Notes under the pieces: model-generated
Told to the model about the DNA's origin: nothing
Databases searched by the model: none
What the model saw: the letters and a program-made list of their open reading frames with translations, nothing else
Origin: Ruminococcus_G sp964621905
GTDB lineage: Bacteria > Bacillota > Clostridia > Lachnospirales > Lachnospiraceae
Length of the DNA stretch: 64,000 nucleotides
NCBI GenBank assembly: GCA_964621905.1
Contig: CAZUNG010000013.1
Span: 1-64,000 of the forward strand
Direction: 5' to 3'
Shown: positions 60,922 to 64,000 of the stretch, in pieces
How the letters are laid out: each line of letters starts with the position of its first letter
Position numbering within the stretch: position 1 is the first letter of the stretch
Translations under genes and position numbers: made by a program

Positions 60922-61879
60922 TTCCGATATTGTACTGCAGGCCAGGAATATCACGAAAGTATTTCCGGCATCCGGAAAACGCAGTCTGACAGCCTGCAAT
61001 GATATCAGCCTGAACGTTTATAAAGGAAAAACACTGGGGATCGTCGGTGAAAGCGGATGTGGCAAATCAACATTTGTACGCATGCTGATGCAGCTGGACA
61101 ATCCAACCAAGGGAGAAATCCTGTATCACGGAAAAGATCTGTTCAGTGTATCGCGGCAGGAAAAAAGAGATAACAGACGCCACATGCAGATGGTTTATCA
61201 GGACCCGATGGCCTCTTTTAACCCAAAGATGAAGATTATAGATATTCTGACGGAACCCCTGATGAACTTTGGAATGCTGAAAAAAGCAGATAAAGAACAG
61301 AAGGCAAAAGAACTTCTGAAGATGGTCGAGCTGTCGGAGGATTTTCTGTACCGGCATCCTCATAATATGAGCGGCGGACAGAGGCAGCGTATCAGTATCG
61401 CACGCGCGCTTTCCCTGGAACCGGAGATACTGGTCTGTGATGAAGCGACCTCGGCACTGGATGTGTCGATTCAGAAAAACATCATAGAATTACTGGTTCG
61501 TCTGCAGAAAGAGAAGAATATCAGCATTGTTTTTATCTGTCATGATATAGCGCTGGTTCAGTCCTTTGCTCATCAGATTGCGGTGATGTATCTGGGAAAT
61601 ATTGTGGAAGTGATACCGGGCGGGAAAGTCTCAGAGCATGCGTGCCATCCATATACACAGGCGCTGCTGGGAGCATTGTTTTCCATTCATATGGAGCACG
61701 GGAAAAAAATCGAAAGCATTGAGGGGGAAGTGCCAAGTCCCCTGGATGTTCCGCCGGGATGCCCTTTTCAAAACCGGTGCGAGTACTGCGGGGACACCTG
61801 CAGAGAGCATAAACCAGCGCTGGAAAAGATTGCTGAAGGACATATGGCAGCATGCTGCATGCATCCGAAAGCCGGTTGA
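60911..61879 (+). CDS. peptide/nickel-type ABC transporter ATPase 2
   Basis: A 322-residue DppF-like ATPase. It has Walker A GESGCGKST near residue 45, YQDPMASFNPKM near 97, MSGGQRQR near 154 and DEATSALD near 177. A C-terminal extension holds GCPFQNRCEYCGDTC near 288, the oligopeptide-transporter signature that may bind an iron-sulfur cluster. The start is TTG at 60911 behind GGGAGGTG. It completes the five-gene transporter and ends in a terminator. Confidence 0.9.
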   Translation: MFRDSDIVLQARNITKVFPASGKRSLTACNDISLNVYKGKTLGIVGESGCGKSTFVRMLMQLDNPTKGEILYHGKDLFSVSRQEKRDNRRHMQMVYQDPMASFNPKMKIIDILTEPLMNFGMLKKADKEQKAKELLKMVELSEDFLYRHPHNMSGGQRQRISIARALSLEPEILVCDEATSALDVSIQKNIIELLVRLQKEKNISIVFICHDIALVQSFAHQIAVMYLGNIVEVIPGGKVSEHACHPYTQALLGALFSIHMEHGKKIESIEGEVPSPLDVPPGCPFQNRCEYCGDTCREHKPALEKIAEGHMAACCMHPKAG

Positions 61880-61889
61880 AGAAAGGATG

Positions 61890-61922
61890 GGCAGGAGAAT
61901 GAATTCCATTTCTCCTGCCATT
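61890..61922 (+). terminator. terminator after the transporter operon
   Basis: A perfect 10-bp stem GGCAGGAGAA/TTCTCCTGCC with a 10-base loop, then ATTCTTTG. The T run is interrupted, so some read-through into the MATE gene is possible. Confidence 0.7.
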
Positions 61923-61966
61923 CTTTGCGTACATGCAAAAAGGAAAATGATGTGAGGAGAAATAGC

Positions 61967-63319
61967 ATGAAGAAAGACATTCGGCAGATGACGGAAGGTA
62001 ATATTGCAGGAGGGCTGGTTGCGTTTGCACTTCCGGTCATGGCGACAAATCTGTTTCAGCAGCTGTACAATACTGTAGATGTTGCCGTGGTCGGACAGTA
62101 TGCGGGGACAAAAGCACTGGCGGCGGTTGGGTCAGCAGGACAGCTCACCGCGTTCCTGATTTATTTTTTTGTGGGACTGTCTATCGGTGCGGGCATTGTA
62201 ATTTCTCATTCAATTGGAAGTGAAGACTGGGAAAAGGTGGAAACACAGATACACACTGCGATTGCACTGGCGGTAATTGCGGGGATCATGCTGATGATTG
62301 TCGGAGTCCTGGCAGCACCGCTGCTGCTGGGGCTGCTCAATCTGCCAGAGACTGTTATGGCATATGCCGTTCCTTATATTCGAATATATTTTCTTGGCAT
62401 GCTGCCGATGATGTTGTTTAACATGGGCAGCTCCATCCTGCGTGCGGCGGGGGATTCACGGACAGGCCTGTATTGTCTGGCTGCAGGCGGTGTGGTGAAT
62501 GTGATTCTGGATTTTTTGTTTGTGGCAGGGTTTTCATGGGGAGTACAGGGAGCGGCGATTGCCACGTCGATCGCGCAGTGTGTCAGCGCCGTTCTTGTAC
62601 TGGCAAAGCTGATTGGCAGTAAGGAGCAGTACCGTCTGGTTTTGCGCAGGATACGGCTGAACCGGGAGGAGGTCGTAAAAATCATCCGGGTCGGCGTTCC
62701 GGCAGGGCTTCAGTCTGTACTGGTAAGTCTGTCAAATGTTATCGTGCAGAGCAGGGTGAATCTGTTTGGTCTTGAAACAATGGCAGGATTTGCCGCTTAT
62801 CTGAAACTGGAAGGATTCTTATATATGCCGATTGAAGCGTTTGGTCTCTCGGTTTCCAGTTTTGTGGGACAGAATTATGGTGCCGGAAAAAAAGAACGGG
62901 TGGAAAGAGGAACAAAAGTAACGTTGCTTCTGAGTGTTGCTGTGACGGTGGTGCTTGGGGCTGTCCTTTTGTATTTTGGAAGGGCAATGATTGGAATTTT
63001 TGATTCCAGCAAAGGGGTGGCGGATCATGGCATGCAGATTATGCGGATTTTGATACCGTTTTATTCGCTTTATGCAGTCAACCAGACCTTGACCGGGGCA
63101 CTTCGGGGGGTGGGGAATTCGGCAGCGCCGATGCTGATCTCTTTGTTTACCATGTGCGGACTTCGGGTTGTATGGATCATCGCCATGCTTCGTGTGGTAT
63201 CAGATCCCAGGATGATCTATGTGAGCTATCCGCTTACATGGCTTGTAACGACAGTGGCACTTGTGATATGCTATAAAAGGACAAAAAAGAAGAAATGGAG
63301 AACGGTCATATGCAGTTAA
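61967..63319 (+). CDS. MATE-family multidrug/metabolite exporter
   Basis: A 450-residue membrane protein with 12 helices in two MatE halves. It begins KKDIRQMTEGNIAGGLVAFALPVM, and NLFQQLYNTVDVAVVGQYAG near residues 28-47 is typical of the clostridial DinF/NorM-like group. The matching second-half start is near 250. These antiporters use sodium or protons; the exported compound is unknown. GAGGAG lies seven bases before ATG 61967. It overlaps the downstream LysR gene by ten bases, which suggests a shared transcript and perhaps control by that regulator. Confidence 0.9.
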   Translation: MKKDIRQMTEGNIAGGLVAFALPVMATNLFQQLYNTVDVAVVGQYAGTKALAAVGSAGQLTAFLIYFFVGLSIGAGIVISHSIGSEDWEKVETQIHTAIALAVIAGIMLMIVGVLAAPLLLGLLNLPETVMAYAVPYIRIYFLGMLPMMLFNMGSSILRAAGDSRTGLYCLAAGGVVNVILDFLFVAGFSWGVQGAAIATSIAQCVSAVLVLAKLIGSKEQYRLVLRRIRLNREEVVKIIRVGVPAGLQSVLVSLSNVIVQSRVNLFGLETMAGFAAYLKLEGFLYMPIEAFGLSVSSFVGQNYGAGKKERVERGTKVTLLLSVAVTVVLGAVLLYFGRAMIGIFDSSKGVADHGMQIMRILIPFYSLYAVNQTLTGALRGVGNSAAPMLISLFTMCGLRVVWIIAMLRVVSDPRMIYVSYPLTWLVTTVALVICYKRTKKKKWRTVICS

Positions 63320-64000
63320 AACAGCTACAGTTTTTTGTGGTCAGTGTGGATATGGGGAGTTTTAAGGCGGCGGCGGAAGTTCTTTATACATCACAGCCAC
63401 ATATCAGTAAGACAATTAAGGCGTTGGAGGAAGAGCTGAATATGTCGTTGCTGAACCGTCAGGCAACAGGTGTCGCCATGACGGAAGAGGGACGAAAGGT
63501 TTATGAATATGCCAATAAAATCCTGCGCAATGTTGAGATGATCAATAATGTGCAGGAAGAAAGTCAAATGGAGAGATTTTCAATTTCTGCCAATCCAAGT
63601 TATAAGCTTACGAAGTTTTATTCCGATTTTTATCTGGAAAAAGAAGCGCTCCCGATCAGATTTCAATATCTGGAGGGTACGGTTGAAGAAGTTATGCAGC
63701 ATCTGCATAAGCACAAGTCAGAGATTGGCTTCATTTTTATATCGGAGAGGCAGTATTTTGCATTTCAGGAAATGCTGGGGCACAGAAGACTGGAATTTAA
63801 GATGCTGAAGAAAACAGAGCCTTATCTGTATGTGGGTCCTTATCATCCGCTCTATAAGGCACAGTGCGTAAATGAGCAGCAGCTGAAAGAACTGAGGCTT
63901 GTGCAGATGAGAGAAGAATTTTTTTCGCTGACCAGTCATCTGGGGCATCTGAAAAATGAACTGGGTGCATATGAGAAGCTTCCAAAAGCAGTTGTCACAG
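63310..64000 (+). CDS. LysR-family regulator, cut by the window end
   Basis: From the ATG at 63310, 230 codons are open to the end of the window. The N-terminus MQLKQLQFFVVSVDMGSFKAAAE and TSQPHISKTIKALEEELN form the LysR helix-turn-helix. The first residues match the LysR protein at 55707 closely, and similarity continues into the effector domain (EIGFIFISERQ against ELGFTYISRRN; SLTSHLGHL against SLSNHLGVL). The start lies in the last ten bases of the MATE gene, so translation is coupled. The C-terminal ~75 residues lie outside the window. Confidence 0.88.
   Translation, partial: MQLKQLQFFVVSVDMGSFKAAAEVLYTSQPHISKTIKALEEELNMSLLNRQATGVAMTEEGRKVYEYANKILRNVEMINNVQEESQMERFSISANPSYKLTKFYSDFYLEKEALPIRFQYLEGTVEEVMQHLHKHKSEIGFIFISERQYFAFQEMLGHRRLEFKMLKKTEPYLYVGPYHPLYKAQCVNEQQLKELRLVQMREEFFSLTSHLGHLKNELGAYEKLPKAVVT

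Noticed and set aside
1..64000. Search for tRNA, rRNA, complete insertion sequences and prophage genes
   Set aside because: No cloverleaf, rRNA motif, complete transposase or phage structural gene was seen by eye. A tRNA scan would be needed to be certain.

Overview
The window is chromosomal DNA of an endospore-forming anaerobic Firmicute, most likely a Lachnospiraceae-type Clostridium relative. The evidence is strong purine-rich ribosome binding sites, frequent TTG and GTG starts, SpoIIGA/sigma-E/sigma-G and a YlmC-type protein, meso-diaminopimelate-type MurE, rubredoxin and polyferredoxin proteins, corrinoid salvage genes and moderate GC. Most genes are on the + strand. No rRNA, tRNA or CRISPR array was seen.

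1-1000: a scar with a 79-bp direct repeat flanking the C-terminal remnant of a PucR-type regulator and an unrecognised small ORF. 1003-13689: a housekeeping operon (murE, priA, def, fmt, rsmB, rlmN, PP2C phosphatase, PASTA kinase, rsgA, rpe, thiN), then ychF with a long leader hairpin, and lgt. 15978-34179: a division and cell wall (dcw) cluster (mraZ, rsmH, ftsL, a class B PBP, a second SpoVD-like PBP, mraY, murD, ftsW, murA, ftsQ, ftsZ). It is split between the two PBP genes by a cobalamin-riboswitch cassette for corrinoid import and remodelling (btuC, btuD fusion, cbiZ, btuF).

34357-48163: a rubredoxin-glutamate synthase fusion, a TSUP permease, divergent aroE/aroD, spoIIGA-sigE with a Spo0A-type promoter of unusual spacing, ylmC, asnB, sigG, an AraC-GyrI regulator, nrdR, and a TrpXYZ-like ABC importer.

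48239-55002: an accessory redox, sulfur and metal island. A tightly overlapping minus-strand operon encodes a rhodanese-thioredoxin lipoprotein, a 48-residue CXXC peptide, a membrane polyferredoxin and an Rrf2 regulator. It diverges from DUF134 and NifX-like genes, and is followed by a broken transposase, an ArsR regulator and a ZntA-type metal ATPase with a tandem His-rich N-terminus. 55226-64000: a second cobalamin riboswitch with no corrinoid gene behind it, then LysR, a five-gene peptide/nickel-type ABC importer, a MATE exporter, and a second LysR paralogue cut by the window end.

The best candidates for something little described are the rhodanese-thioredoxin/CXXC-peptide/polyferredoxin/Rrf2 operon with its paired operator repeats, the BtuD protein with an extra C-terminal domain, and the orphan cobalamin riboswitch.
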